From positions 1 through 64,000 of the forward strand of contig NZ_QSIN01000002.1 of the NCBI RefSeq assembly GCF_003469205.1: DNA of 64,000 nt. Reading direction: 5' to 3'. Below are positions 19,299 to 29,767 of this stretch, in pieces (within the stretch, counting starts at the first letter, position 1; each line of letters starts with the position of its first letter). The stretch comes from Collinsella sp. AM33-4BH (lineage in GTDB: Bacteria; Actinomycetota; Coriobacteriia; Coriobacteriales; Coriobacteriaceae). Made by a program: the position numbers and the translations under genes. The notes below the pieces were generated by a model that was not told the origin of the DNA, searched no databases, and saw nothing but the letters and a program-made list of their open reading frames with translations.

Positions 19299-20717
19299 AT
19301 GGCTGATTCCCAGACTGCAACCTCCGCGCCCGAGTTTAAGAGCGCCCACTTTATCGGTATCGGCGGCGCCGGCATGAGCGGCATCGCCCTCGTTCTGCAC
19401 GAGCGCGGTTATGCCGTTACCGGCTCCGACCTTAAGACGTCACGTTATATCCGCCAGCTTACACGCGCTGGTGTGAAGGTGCATGTGGGCCATGAGGCAG
19501 CCACGATCGACGAGGTCAAGCCCGACGTGGTTGTTGTCTCCACCGCTATTCCGGAGTCCAACCCTGAACTCGTGCGCGCTCGCGAGCTTGGTATTCCCGT
19601 GTGGCCCCGTGCCAAGATGCTCTCTGCTTTGGGCCACGGCTACACTACCGTCGCTGTTGCCGGCACGCATGGCAAGACCACCACGTCTTCGATGTGCGCC
19701 ACCATGCTCGACCGCATGGGTCTGGATCCGAGCTTCTTGATCGGCGGCATCGTCGAGGGCTATGACACGAACGGCAAGAACGGCTCGGGAGACTACTTTG
19801 TCGCCGAGGCCGACGAGTCCGACAGCTCCTTCCTGTTCCTGAACCCCAACGTGGTCATTGTGACCAACGTCGAGGCCGACCACCTCGATCACTACTCGGG
19901 TATCGAGGAGATCGAGGCAACTTTCGCCAAATTCATGAGCCTGGTGGGCGAGGACGGCACCGTCATCGTCTGCGGCGAGGACCCGCATCTGGTCGAGCTC
20001 GCCAAGTCGACGGGCCGTCACGTGCTTTCCTACGGCTTTGCCGAGAGCAACGACATCGTCTGCGTGCACCCGGATGTCAAGGGCATCCAGAGTGACTTTA
20101 TCGTTCGCTTTGAGGACGGCACTGAGCACGCTGTGGAGATCAAGAGCAATCCCGGTCGCCACAACATGCTCAACGCCACGGCCGTGCTCACCGTCGCCCA
20201 TGTCCTGGGCCTTGACATCGACGCCGCCGCCAAGGCGCTCTCGAGCTTTGAGGGCGTCCGCCGTCGCTTTACCCACGTGGGCGATATCGATGGCATCACC
20301 GTGGTCGATGATTACGGCCATCACCCCACCGAGATCAAGGCGACGCTTGCCGCCGCTTCGTCGCTGGGCTACAAGCACGTCGACGTCGTGTTCCAGCCGC
20401 ACCGCTATTCGCGTCTGCAGGCCCTGTGCGACGACTTTGCCGATGCATTTGCCAATGCCGATAAACTGCTGCTGATTGATGTGTTCTCGGCTGGCGAGAT
20501 GCCCATTCCGGGTGTCACCTCTAAGATGCTCGCCGATACCGTGCGCGCCAAGCATCCTGGCAAGGAGGTCGTGTACTGCTCCAGCCGTCTTGAGCTCAAT
20601 CAGGAGCTCGAGCAGATGGTGGGCGAGGGCGACCTGCTGCTCACCATGGGTGCCGGCGACGTTACGACCGTCGGTCCCGAGTTCATTGAGTATCTGACTG
20701 CCAAGAAAGACGCTTAA
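19299..20717 (+). CDS. murC: UDP-N-acetylmuramate--L-alanine ligase
   Basis: A 472-residue Mur ligase that starts the stem peptide by adding L-Ala to UDP-MurNAc. FIGIGGAGMSGIA near the N-terminus and the ATP loop AGTHGKTTT (residues 121-129, K126) identify MurC, together with EADESDSSF and DDYGHHPTEI. ATG 19299 is chosen because AAGGAG lies 11 bases upstream. The gap of about 100 bases after murG contains a TACAGT and may hold a secondary promoter. Confidence 0.95.
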   Translation: MADSQTATSAPEFKSAHFIGIGGAGMSGIALVLHERGYAVTGSDLKTSRYIRQLTRAGVKVHVGHEAATIDEVKPDVVVVSTAIPESNPELVRARELGIPVWPRAKMLSALGHGYTTVAVAGTHGKTTTSSMCATMLDRMGLDPSFLIGGIVEGYDTNGKNGSGDYFVAEADESDSSFLFLNPNVVIVTNVEADHLDHYSGIEEIEATFAKFMSLVGEDGTVIVCGEDPHLVELAKSTGRHVLSYGFAESNDIVCVHPDVKGIQSDFIVRFEDGTEHAVEIKSNPGRHNMLNATAVLTVAHVLGLDIDAAAKALSSFEGVRRRFTHVGDIDGITVVDDYGHHPTEIKATLAAASSLGYKHVDVVFQPHRYSRLQALCDDFADAFANADKLLLIDVFSAGEMPIPGVTSKMLADTVRAKHPGKEVVYCSSRLELNQELEQMVGEGDLLLTMGAGDVTTVGPEFIEYLTAKKDA

Positions 20718-20722
20718 GTCTA

Positions 20723-21634
20723 ATGGGTCTGTTTAACGCCGTCATGGCGCTCTCGGGCATGATCGACACGGATGTGATCGAGGACGAGCGCCTTGCGCGT
20801 CATACGAGCTATCGTATCGGCGGCAAGGCCGACCTCTTTGTGACGTGCCATAGCTATCATGCCCTCCGCCGCGCCGTGGCGGTGCTCGATCGCGAGCAGG
20901 TGCCGTGGGTCATCATCGGCAAGGGCTCCAATCTGCTGGTTGCCGATGGCGGTTATCGCGGTGCCGTCATTTCGCTCGGACGTGAGTTTCAGCGCACGGT
21001 TGTTGCCGATGACGGTTGTACGCTGACGGTCGGTGCGGGCGTGATGTTTGCGCGCCTGGTCAACGATGCCCTGTCGCGTAGCCTCTCGGGCCTTGAGTTT
21101 GCCGTTGGCATTCCTGGTTCGGTCGGCGGTGCGATATCTATGAATGCCGGCACACGGACCGAGTGGATTGGCTCGCTGGTTGAGGATGTCGTAACGTTTG
21201 ACCCGGCATCCGGTATCAAGCATTATGCGGGGTCCGAGATCACTTGGGGCTACCGCGAATGTAGCCTTCCCCGCAATGAGATCATCCTCGAGTGCGTGTT
21301 CAAGCTTAAACCGGCGCCCAAGGCCGACATTCGCGAGCGCATGGAGCGGTACCTGACGAGGCGCAAGCGTACGCAGCCCATGGGTCGCGCATCCTGCGGG
21401 TCTGTCTTTCGCAACCCGCCCGATGCGAGTGTGGGCAAGCTTATCGAGGATTGTGGATTAAAGGGTTTTTCGATTGGCGGCGCGGAAGTTTCGCCCGTTC
21501 ACGCTAATTTTATCGTTAATAACGGAACTGCCTCGGCCGATGACGTTGCCGCGGTTATTAGACATGTGCACGGAAAGGTGAGGGAGGCGTATGGCATCGA
21601 GCTCAGACCGGAAGTTAAATTCCTCGGCTTCTAG
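20723..21634 (+). CDS. murB: UDP-N-acetylenolpyruvoylglucosamine reductase
   Basis: A 303-residue FAD- and NADPH-dependent reductase that makes UDP-MurNAc. HTSYRIGGKADLF, the FAD-binding GKGSNLLVADGGYRG, AGIPGSVGGAI-like AVGIPGSVGGAISMNAG and GRASCGSVFRNP support type I MurB; the serine of the last motif matches the usual catalytic Ser. The start at ATG 20723 has little ribosome site and sits five bases after murC, so translation is probably coupled. ATGs at 20744 and 20759 are alternatives. ftsQ starts inside its 3' end. Confidence 0.93.
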   Translation: MGLFNAVMALSGMIDTDVIEDERLARHTSYRIGGKADLFVTCHSYHALRRAVAVLDREQVPWVIIGKGSNLLVADGGYRGAVISLGREFQRTVVADDGCTLTVGAGVMFARLVNDALSRSLSGLEFAVGIPGSVGGAISMNAGTRTEWIGSLVEDVVTFDPASGIKHYAGSEITWGYRECSLPRNEIILECVFKLKPAPKADIRERMERYLTRRKRTQPMGRASCGSVFRNPPDASVGKLIEDCGLKGFSIGGAEVSPVHANFIVNNGTASADDVAAVIRHVHGKVREAYGIELRPEVKFLGF

Positions 21635-22847
21635 AGCATCGAAACCCACCTTCCGCCGCGCCGGAGGGCGTTCCGGCGCGCCTGCCAAACCTCAACGCAA
21701 TACCGTCGCGCACTCTAAGTCTGTCGGGCATGCTCGACAGACCAGTCGTCCGGTCGTCGGCTCGCAGCTCGGTAATCGTCCGGCCGCAAAAAAGTCCTCG
21801 CGTCCCTCGACGACGTCAAAGCCTGTTATGGGCGCCAAGCCTGCCCGTCCCATGGCAGCTCCCAAGCCCTCGACGGGAACTAAAGCGGCGCGTCCAGGTC
21901 GCACGCTGGGCGCATCGAAACCGCGCTCGCTGACATCGGTGCCGGCTACCGCCAAGAAGCCTTCGAGTAAAAAAGGTTTCAACCCGTTATCTTCACTTGG
22001 AGCGATGGCAAATAAAACATCAGACGCCGCTTCTGTCGTTACAGGCAAAGGCAAAATCGTGGGCGGCGTTCTGGCCGTCTTGGCCGTGCTCGTCGTCGTT
22101 GCCATCGTGGTGATCAACTCTGGACTGTTTACTGCCACTGATATTCAGATTCAAGGCAGCGAGCATGTGACGAAGCACGATGCTATCCAGCTGATCGACT
22201 TGCCCGAGGGAACGTCGCTTTTTAACGTCGATCCCGACCAGATTACCGAGGATCTCAAGCAGAACCCGTGGGTTTCGGGCGTGGATGTCCAACGCCAGTT
22301 TCCCCATACGCTTATCATCACGCCGACGGAGCGTAAAGTTATCGCCATTGCGTATATCAGCTCCGACGACCTTGCCTGGGCTATCGGAGACGATGACACC
22401 TGGATCGCCCCGCTGTCGACGTCGGTCGAAGTGGACGACCAGGGCAACGTCATCACGACAGGGCAGGGCTCAAATACCTTGACCGGAATCGATGCCGCGC
22501 TGGCGCTCGCCAAGCATTATGGCGCGGTGTTGTTGACTGATGTCTCGGCGGATGTCGCTCCGGTTTCCGGCCAGGCGGTGAACTCCAAAGCCGTTAAGGC
22601 CGGCCTGGATTATGTGCGTGGTTTTTCGAGCGAGTTCTTGGGACAAGTCAAGGATATTTCCACGCCTTCGGTCGAAGCCATCTCGGCAAACCTCAATAAC
22701 GGCATTGAGGTGTCGCTGGGCGATTCGGACGATATCGCCAAGAAGGAACGCGTAGTCACCAAGTTGCTTTCGCAGGTAGAGGGCGTAACGTATATCAATG
22801 TGCGCTCTCCGGGCAACTACACATTTAGGAATGCTCCGACCTCGTAG
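21591..22847 (+). CDS. ftsQ: FtsQ/DivIB-type cell division protein
   Basis: A 418-residue bitopic protein. A long basic cytoplasmic tail of about 155 residues, rich in Lys, Arg, Ser and Pro with repeated AKPxRP-like pieces, precedes one membrane helix (about 159-181, GGVLAVLAVLVVVAIVVINS). A POTRA domain follows (IQIQGSEHVTKHDAIQLI, then NPWVSGVDVQRQFPHTLII). FtsQ links early and late divisome proteins. The start overlaps the last 44 bases of murB and has GAGGGAGG just upstream. The tail is unusually long for the family. Confidence 0.88.
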   Translation: MASSSDRKLNSSASRASKPTFRRAGGRSGAPAKPQRNTVAHSKSVGHARQTSRPVVGSQLGNRPAAKKSSRPSTTSKPVMGAKPARPMAAPKPSTGTKAARPGRTLGASKPRSLTSVPATAKKPSSKKGFNPLSSLGAMANKTSDAASVVTGKGKIVGGVLAVLAVLVVVAIVVINSGLFTATDIQIQGSEHVTKHDAIQLIDLPEGTSLFNVDPDQITEDLKQNPWVSGVDVQRQFPHTLIITPTERKVIAIAYISSDDLAWAIGDDDTWIAPLSTSVEVDDQGNVITTGQGSNTLTGIDAALALAKHYGAVLLTDVSADVAPVSGQAVNSKAVKAGLDYVRGFSSEFLGQVKDISTPSVEAISANLNNGIEVSLGDSDDIAKKERVVTKLLSQVEGVTYINVRSPGNYTFRNAPTS

Positions 22848-23046
22848 CGCTGGTTGATGCTTTGTTGAGGGGCCATACCACGCCGTTTATCTGGTTTGTT
22901 TGGTTTTCACGGTCAATTATTTGACTGATACGTTCATAATGTGCAAACATAATACAGTTTACCTTTGCATTTACTTTCAACCTGAAGGTTAATGTGCGCA
23001 GGGGTCGACCCATGCTATGGCTATAACCTTTGTTCGGAGGACCGAC

Positions 23047-24201
23047 ATGCACGAGACAGAGATCAACAACTACCTTGCCGTCATTAAGGTGGTCGGCGTC
23101 GGCGGCGGCGGTACCAACGCGGTCAATCGAATGATCGAAGAGGGCATCCGCGGCGTCGAGTTTGTTGCCATCAACACCGATGCTCAGGCACTCGCGATCT
23201 CTGATGCCGATATCAAGGTGCACATCGGCACCGACCTTACCCGCGGCCTGGGCGCCGGCGCCAATCCCGAGGTTGGCCGCAAGGCTGCCGATGAGTCCCG
23301 CGACGACATCGCCGAGGCGCTCGCTGGCGCCGACATGGTGTTTATCACCTGCGGCGAGGGCGGCGGCACCGGTACCGGCGCTGCTCCCATCGTTGCCGAT
23401 ATCGCGATGAACGAGGTCGGCGCACTGACCGTCGCCGTCGTGACCAAGCCCTTCACCTTCGAGGGCCGCAAGCGTAAGAAGAGCGCCGAGGAGGGCATCA
23501 AGACCCTCTCCGATTGCGTCGACACCATGATCGTCATTCCTAACGATAAGCTGCTCGACATCGCCGAGAAGAAGACCACCATGCTCGAGGCCTTCGCGAT
23601 TGCCGATGGCGTCCTTTCCCAGGGCACCCAGGGCATCACCGACCTCATCACCGTCCCCGGTATCATCAACCTGGACTTCGCCGATGTTAAGACCATCATG
23701 AAGCAGGCCGGTACCGCCATGATGGGTATCGGTACCTCTTCTGGGGATACTCGTGCCGTCGACGCTGCCCAGCAGGCCATCTCCAGCCCGCTGCTCGAGA
23801 GCTCCATCGATGGTGCCACGCGCGTGCTGCTCTCCATCGCCGGTTCCAAGGACCTGGGCATCCAGGAGATCAGCGACGCCGCCGACGTTGTCGCCAACGC
23901 CGTCGACCCCGAGGCCAACATCATCTTCGGTACCGTTGTCGACGAGTCCCTGGGCGATCAGGTGCGTATCACCGTCATCGCTACGGGCTTCTCCGACTCC
24001 AACGTCAACCGTCAGGATGAGCTCTTTGCTGCTCAGCAGTCTCAGAGCAAGGCCGCTGCCTCCGCTGAGCCGCAGCGCACCGCTCCGGCTGCCAGCCCGG
24101 CTCAGGCCGCTCCGACCCGCAACGTCGGTGGTACCGAGCTGCCCAACTTTGGCAACGACCAGTTCGAGCTTCCCGACTTCCTGAAGCGCGGTAGCTTCTA
24201 G
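23047..24201 (+). CDS. ftsZ: Cell division protein FtsZ
   Basis: A 384-residue tubulin-like GTPase that forms the Z-ring. The tubulin signature GGGTGTG is at residues 105-111. Residues 9-19 ([11 protein letters not shown]) open the nucleotide-binding domain, and the T7-loop region [11 protein letters not shown] is intact. A variable Ala/Pro/Gln linker leads to a C-terminal peptide ([12 protein letters not shown]), which in the family binds FtsA or SepF; no ftsA is visible here, and sepF lies downstream. ATG 23047 has GGAGG six bases upstream. The gap of 199 bases before it includes a TTGACT and the palindrome AACCTGAAGGTT, so its own promoter is likely. Confidence 0.97.
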   Translation: MHETEINNYLAVIKVVGVGGGGTNAVNRMIEEGIRGVEFVAINTDAQALAISDADIKVHIGTDLTRGLGAGANPEVGRKAADESRDDIAEALAGADMVFITCGEGGGTGTGAAPIVADIAMNEVGALTVAVVTKPFTFEGRKRKKSAEEGIKTLSDCVDTMIVIPNDKLLDIAEKKTTMLEAFAIADGVLSQGTQGITDLITVPGIINLDFADVKTIMKQAGTAMMGIGTSSGDTRAVDAAQQAISSPLLESSIDGATRVLLSIAGSKDLGIQEISDAADVVANAVDPEANIIFGTVVDESLGDQVRITVIATGFSDSNVNRQDELFAAQQSQSKAAASAEPQRTAPAASPAQAAPTRNVGGTELPNFGNDQFELPDFLKRGSF

Positions 24202-24224
24202 TTCGTTTTTCTCAACGACCTGCA

Positions 24225-24260
24225 CGGGGTGTGTCCATTTGGATGCGCCCCGTTTTGTTT
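24225..24260 (+). terminator. Terminator of the dcw cluster after ftsZ
   Basis: A 12-bp stem (24225-24236 with 24241-24252, three G-T pairs, loop ATTT) is followed by TTTTGTTT. Confidence 0.85.
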
Positions 24261-24411
24261 CTCGTTTGTAAACGAAAGCCTCCAATCTCCTTACGTTCCC
24301 TTTACGTTTGGTCCCTACCGCTGCGGGTATCCTTTTAAGGAAGTATGACAGCCGTATAAACGCGGACTGCGCGGCGACGCCGCGGTACTTGTGTTATTAG
24401 GAGGCTTTAGT

Positions 24412-25212
24412 ATGGCAGCACGTGCGGACAGGGTTTCGCGTGTCGACCATGATGGAGTTACGTTGGTGGAGGGCGCGACATCCGATGTCCGCTTTGCCTT
24501 TACCGAGCGCACCGGTGGTGTTTCCGAAGATGCGTACTCCTCGCTCAACCTGGGCTCGCATGTAGGCGATGACCCCTTTGCAGTTCAAGAAAATCGTCGT
24601 CGAGCGCTCGAAGCTATGGGCGCCACTGAGTGCGAGCATAATCTGCTCGTGCCCAATCAGGTACATGGTGACCATATCGTTACGGTGACTTCGAACGGCG
24701 CCGACGATCTTGAGGCTGTTCGCGAGCAGATTGCCGAGGGCTGCGATGCCATCGTCTGTACGGCGTATAACGTGCCCGTGCTGCTCTGCTTTGCCGACTG
24801 CGTTCCCGTGGTGCTGGTGGCCCCCGGCGGATTTGCCGTGGTGCACTCCGGTTGGAAGGGCACGATTGCACGTATTTCTGCCAAGGCGTGCCAGGCGCTT
24901 TGCGATGCTGCCGGCTGCGATGCGAGCGACGTTTCCGCCTATATCGGGCCCCATATCCTGGGTGACGAGTACGAGGTTTCCCAGGAGCTCATGGATCGCT
25001 TTGCCGCCGAGTTCTCTTGCATCGATGCGAGTACCTCTCGCATGCTCGATCTTTCCGCTGCCATTTGCGAGGCGCTGGTAGATGTCGGTGTCGACGCGGA
25101 TAATATCGTGGATACCCAGCTTTCGACCGTGCGTCAGAACGACCGCTTTTATTCCTACCGTAACGAGGACGGCACCTGTGGGCGCTATGCCGCGATCGGC
25201 GTGATGCTATGA
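24412..25212 (+). CDS. pgeF: PgeF/YlmD-type laccase-domain protein (peptidoglycan editing factor)
   Basis: A 266-residue YfiH/DUF152 protein. The metal-site residues of the family are visible in VPNQVHGDH, CFADCVPVVL and VVHSGWKGT. Members were named multicopper oxidases but act on purine nucleosides or help to keep peptidoglycan stem peptides correct. The order next to ftsZ matches ylmD of Firmicutes and Actinobacteria. AGGAGG lies seven bases before ATG 24412. The stop overlaps the pstS start as ATGA, so the phosphate transport genes are translationally coupled to it, which is unusual. Confidence 0.88.
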   Translation: MAARADRVSRVDHDGVTLVEGATSDVRFAFTERTGGVSEDAYSSLNLGSHVGDDPFAVQENRRRALEAMGATECEHNLLVPNQVHGDHIVTVTSNGADDLEAVREQIAEGCDAIVCTAYNVPVLLCFADCVPVVLVAPGGFAVVHSGWKGTIARISAKACQALCDAAGCDASDVSAYIGPHILGDEYEVSQELMDRFAAEFSCIDASTSRMLDLSAAICEALVDVGVDADNIVDTQLSTVRQNDRFYSYRNEDGTCGRYAAIGVML

Positions 25213-26045
25213 GAAAGATCGTATCGGTCCTGAGCGCCGCTGTGCTTACGCTTACGCTGTGCGCCTGTTCTTCGGGATCTTCTACCTCTTCCATTACCGT
25301 GGCCGGCTCCACGACCTGCCTTCCTATCGCCGAAATTGCGGCAGAGGGCTTTAAGGAGGAGACCGGCATCGACGTGCTCGTTTCCGGTTTGGGCTCTTCC
25401 GCTGGCATCGAAGCCGTCAGCGCTGGCACGGCCGATATCGCCAGCTCCTCCCGTGGACTCAATGCCGACGAACAGGATCTGGGCCTGACTCCCATCGTCA
25501 TTGCCCACGACGGTATCGCGGTCATCGTGAACGAAGACAACCCCGTCGATAACCTCTCGACCGAGCAGCTCCGCGATATCTATGCCGGCAAGATCACCAA
25601 CTGGAAAGAAGTCGGTGGCGAGGACCTGAGGATTCAGGTTATCAACCGAGATGAGGCGTCTGGCACGCGTGAAGCCTTCCGCACCATCGTGATGGACGGC
25701 ACCCCGTTCGATCGCCGCTCCGCCGTTCTTTCGGGCACGGGCCAGGTGCGCGACGTGGTATCTCGTTCGCGCGGGGCTATCGGCTACATTTCGCTGGGCT
25801 TCGTCGATAGCCTCAACGCCAAGACCTCGGTCAAGGCCGTCTCGGTCAATCATGTTGAGGCGTCCGAGAAGACGGTCGCGAGCGGCGGCTATCCCATCTC
25901 ACGCGACCTTTACTTCTTTGTGAAGGGTGCGCCTTCGCAGCAGGCGCAGGATTACATCGACTATGTGACGTCCGAAAAGATGGACAAGCAGATTCGCGAG
26001 GCGGGCTTTATCCCCGTCACCAACGACGAGAAGGGGAGTGAGTAG
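25209..26045 (+). CDS. pstS: Phosphate-binding lipoprotein PstS
   Basis: A 278-residue extracellular solute-binding protein. A signal peptide ends in a lipobox LCAC with the lipidated Cys at position 20. The mature part has the phosphate-binding pattern AGSTTCLPIAE, GLGSSAGIEAVSAGTADIASSSR and NRDEASGTREAF. It delivers phosphate to PstCA. The start overlaps pgeF by four bases. I see no obvious pho-box-like direct repeats before the operon. Confidence 0.95.
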   Translation: MRKIVSVLSAAVLTLTLCACSSGSSTSSITVAGSTTCLPIAEIAAEGFKEETGIDVLVSGLGSSAGIEAVSAGTADIASSSRGLNADEQDLGLTPIVIAHDGIAVIVNEDNPVDNLSTEQLRDIYAGKITNWKEVGGEDLRIQVINRDEASGTREAFRTIVMDGTPFDRRSAVLSGTGQVRDVVSRSRGAIGYISLGFVDSLNAKTSVKAVSVNHVEASEKTVASGGYPISRDLYFFVKGAPSQQAQDYIDYVTSEKMDKQIREAGFIPVTNDEKGSE

Positions 26046-26046
26046 C

Positions 26047-26973
26047 ATGGAAGCACAGGAAAACTCCCAGACCGAGCAGAATGGTCAGGCGCCCAAGAAG
26101 CGCGAGCTGGCGCTCGTATCGCGCAGCACCTATATCAAGGAGAAGGCGCTGCAGTGGATCTTCTTTGCCTGCGCGTTCTTGGCGGTTGTTACCGTCATCC
26201 TGATTTTTGTCTTTACCACGTACTCGGCGCTGCCCGTCTTTACCGACATCGGTCTGGCGGACTTCTTTAGCTTTACGTGGGCGCCCTCTGAGGGTCACTA
26301 CGGCATCGTGTCGCTGCTTGCCGGCTCGGGTCTGGTGACCGTCGGTGCGCTCGCCATGGGCGTGCCCCTAGGCGTGGGCACGGCCGTGTATCTGGTCGAG
26401 ATCGCCAGCAAGCGCGTGCGCAAGCTCATCAGCCCTGCCGTTGACCTGTTGGCCGGCATCCCTTCTATCATCTATGGCTTCTTTGGCATGATCATCATCC
26501 GCCCGTTTATCGCACAACTGACCGGCGGTCTTGGTTTTGGCGCGCTGACGGCGTGGTTCGTGCTCGCCATTATGATCGTGCCCACCATCACGACGCTTAC
26601 CATCGATGCTCTCAATTCCATTCCCATGGGCATTCGCGAGGCATCGTATGCCATGGGCGCCACCAAGTGGCAGACTATCTATAAGGTCGTGTTACCTGCC
26701 GCCAAGCTGGGTATCGTGGATGCCATCGTGCTGGGTATGGGCCGTGCCATCGGCGAGACCATGGCCGTGCTCATGGTCGTGGGTAACGCCCCGGTTATTC
26801 CCGACAGCATTGCGAGCCCCATCTCGACGCTCACGAGCCAGATTGCGCTCGACATGAGCTATTCCTCGGGTCTGCATCGCTCGGCGCTGTTCGGCATGGG
26901 CGTGGTCCTGTTTATCATTTCCGCCACGCTGGTGGGCATCGTCCGCCTGGTTTCCAAGAAGAAGAGGGGGTAG
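26047..26973 (+). CDS. pstC: Phosphate ABC transporter permease PstC
   Basis: A 308-residue permease with six membrane segments. The EAA loop is present as IREASYAMGATKWQTIYKVVLP. ATG 26047, one base after the pstS stop and with AAGGGGAG upstream, is preferred over a GTG at 26038 inside pstS. Its partner PstA follows three bases downstream. Confidence 0.95.
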   Translation: MEAQENSQTEQNGQAPKKRELALVSRSTYIKEKALQWIFFACAFLAVVTVILIFVFTTYSALPVFTDIGLADFFSFTWAPSEGHYGIVSLLAGSGLVTVGALAMGVPLGVGTAVYLVEIASKRVRKLISPAVDLLAGIPSIIYGFFGMIIIRPFIAQLTGGLGFGALTAWFVLAIMIVPTITTLTIDALNSIPMGIREASYAMGATKWQTIYKVVLPAAKLGIVDAIVLGMGRAIGETMAVLMVVGNAPVIPDSIASPISTLTSQIALDMSYSSGLHRSALFGMGVVLFIISATLVGIVRLVSKKKRG

Positions 26974-26976
26974 GCT

Positions 26977-27882
26977 ATGTCCGATTCCGTTGACACGACG
27001 GTCGATACGACCTCGTCGCGCGAGCGCATCAAGCGTGCCCTTTCCCACGGCAAGAAGGGCCGCATCAACAAGGACCTGTCCAACAAGATCATGCTTGGCG
27101 TGTTCCGTGCCGCGGCATACATCACCACGCTGGTGCTGGTCGCTATCATCGCCTACGTGGTCATCAACGGCCTGCCACACATCTCGCTCGACTTTATCTT
27201 CGGTTGGCCCCAGGGCGTCAACGCCGAGGGCGGTATTTGGCCCACGATCGTCTCGACCGTCTATGTGACGGCGCTCGCCATGCTTATCTGCACGCCGATC
27301 GCTGTGCTGGCAGCCGTCTATCTGGCCGAGTACGCCAAGCAGGGCAAGGTCGTCGAGCTCATTCGCTACGCTGCTGACGCTTTGGCCTCGGTGCCCTCCA
27401 TCGTTATGGGCCTGTTTGGCTACGCCTTGTTTGTCGAGGCCATGGGCCTGGGCCTTTCGATGGTCTCGGCCGCTCTGGCGCTCGCGCTCTTGATGCTTCC
27501 CATCGTCATGCGCACCACCGAAGAGGCCATTCGCGCCGTCCCGCGCTATATCCGTTGGGGCGCGTACGGCCTGGGCGCCACCAAGTGGCAGGTTGTCTCC
27601 AAGATTGTGCTTCCTTCTGCCTTTGGCCGTATTGCCACGGGCATCGTCCTCGCCATCGGCCGCGCCATTGGCGAGACCGCGGTGGTGCTCTACACCATGG
27701 GCCAGGCCATCAATCTACCTATTTCGCCGCTCGATTCCGGCCGCCCCATGACGGTTCACCTGTACCTGCTTGCCAACGACGGCATCAACATGAACGCAGC
27801 CTACGGCACCGCGCTCTTGCTGATGGTGATCATTCTGGCCTTCAACCTGTTTGCGCGCTTCCTGTCGCGCAAGCGTCGCTAG
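26977..27882 (+). CDS. pstA: Phosphate ABC transporter permease PstA
   Basis: A 301-residue permease with a hydrophilic N-terminus of about 45 residues and six membrane segments. The segment IRWGAYGLGATKWQVVSKIVLP is the EAA coupling loop that contacts PstB. It pairs with PstC to form the channel. Spacing to pstC and pstB is tight (3 and 12 bases). Confidence 0.95.
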   Translation: MSDSVDTTVDTTSSRERIKRALSHGKKGRINKDLSNKIMLGVFRAAAYITTLVLVAIIAYVVINGLPHISLDFIFGWPQGVNAEGGIWPTIVSTVYVTALAMLICTPIAVLAAVYLAEYAKQGKVVELIRYAADALASVPSIVMGLFGYALFVEAMGLGLSMVSAALALALLMLPIVMRTTEEAIRAVPRYIRWGAYGLGATKWQVVSKIVLPSAFGRIATGIVLAIGRAIGETAVVLYTMGQAINLPISPLDSGRPMTVHLYLLANDGINMNAAYGTALLLMVIILAFNLFARFLSRKRR

Positions 27883-27894
27883 TTAAGGAGTCCC

Positions 27895-28698
<804 letters not shown>

Positions 28699-28790
28699 TC
28701 GGTGCGACTAGTCCCAAGCCGATCGGACCTGGTCCGGTGCGTATTCACTGTGCGGGCGGCATGACCGCACCCAACTGATTGGAGTGAACC

Positions 28791-29648
28791 ATGCGCAAAC
28801 TGTTTTCCCGTCAGCTCATCGAGGCCCGTCACGAGATGCTGAGCATCTACGAGGCCGTCGATCTGGCCCTCCACGATGCCGTGAAGGCCTATGTGACCGA
28901 CGACCGCAAGCTCGCCACCAAGACCAAGAAGCGCACGCTTTCGATTGACGCACGCTGCGCCAACCTGGAGGCCGTCTGCTACAACCTGATCGCCACGCAG
29001 TCACCGGTCGCCTCCGACTTCCGCCTGCTTCAGACGATCATCTACGTCGACTTTAACCTGCAGCGCATGACCGATAAAGTCCGTCAGATCTGCCGTGCCA
29101 CGCGTCATATGATCAAGGCCGACATCTCGCTGCCCAAGGAGCTTGTCGGCACGGTCGAGGCCGAGGCTGAGGCCGTCTACCAGGTGCTGGGCTCTTCGCT
29201 TTCTGCGCTCGTCACCAATGACATGTCCATCATCTGCAACCTGGCCGTCGAGGACGAGCCAGTGCACGCCGCCTACGAGAAGTTCTTTCGCACCTTTAAC
29301 CGTATGGATACGGGCGACTTTATGGACGACGACAGCAACTATGACGACCTGCGCCGCGCCATCATGGTTTCGCGCTACCTCGATCGCATTGCTTCGATTT
29401 CCATCGATGCCGCTTGCCGTCTGACTTTCCTGTTGACTGGTCAGCGTATGAACGCCGGCGATATCGCCCGTGTGGACGAGGATGAGCTCGAGAGCATGCG
29501 CGTGCCTTCGGGCGAGGGTGTTATCATGAGGCCCGCCGTCGACGCGCGCTACGTTGCCAAGGTGCCCGCCAACGAGGTCAGCGAGGGTCTTCGCTACCTG
29601 CTCGATCATCTTGAGGACGAGGACGATGGCGAGGACGACGAGGAGTAA
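28791..29648 (+). CDS. phoU: PhoU family phosphate transport regulator
   Basis: A 285-residue, mostly helical protein. Two PhoU repeats can be followed, the first around residues 10-90 (LLQTIIYVDFNLQRMTDKVRQI) and the second around 115-205 (ISRYLDRIASISID-like). PhoU proteins connect PstSCAB activity with phosphate signalling and bind metal clusters through E/D-x3-D motifs. It is longer than the usual 220-230 residues because of an acidic C-terminal tail ending in a run of Asp and Glu. TTGGAG precedes ATG 28791. The 92-base gap after pstB contains two small hairpins. Confidence 0.9.
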   Translation: MRKLFSRQLIEARHEMLSIYEAVDLALHDAVKAYVTDDRKLATKTKKRTLSIDARCANLEAVCYNLIATQSPVASDFRLLQTIIYVDFNLQRMTDKVRQICRATRHMIKADISLPKELVGTVEAEAEAVYQVLGSSLSALVTNDMSIICNLAVEDEPVHAAYEKFFRTFNRMDTGDFMDDDSNYDDLRRAIMVSRYLDRIASISIDAACRLTFLLTGQRMNAGDIARVDEDELESMRVPSGEGVIMRPAVDARYVAKVPANEVSEGLRYLLDHLEDEDDGEDDEE

Positions 29649-29685
29649 GTAGCCCCGTTCGTCGAAAGATTGTAAATACCTAAGT

Positions 29686-29720
29686 GAGCGCGGCCTTGCA
29701 CATGCGGGGCCGCGCTCTTG
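29686..29720 (+). terminator. Terminator after phoU
   Basis: A perfect 10-bp stem, GAGCGCGGCC (29686-29695) with GGCCGCGCTC (29708-29717). The T-tract is poor (TTGCGTT), so termination may be partial. Confidence 0.55.
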
Positions 29721-29767
29721 CGTTAGCATGGGACTACTTGTTTGGCTGTCAGCGGAGGCGATTGGCA

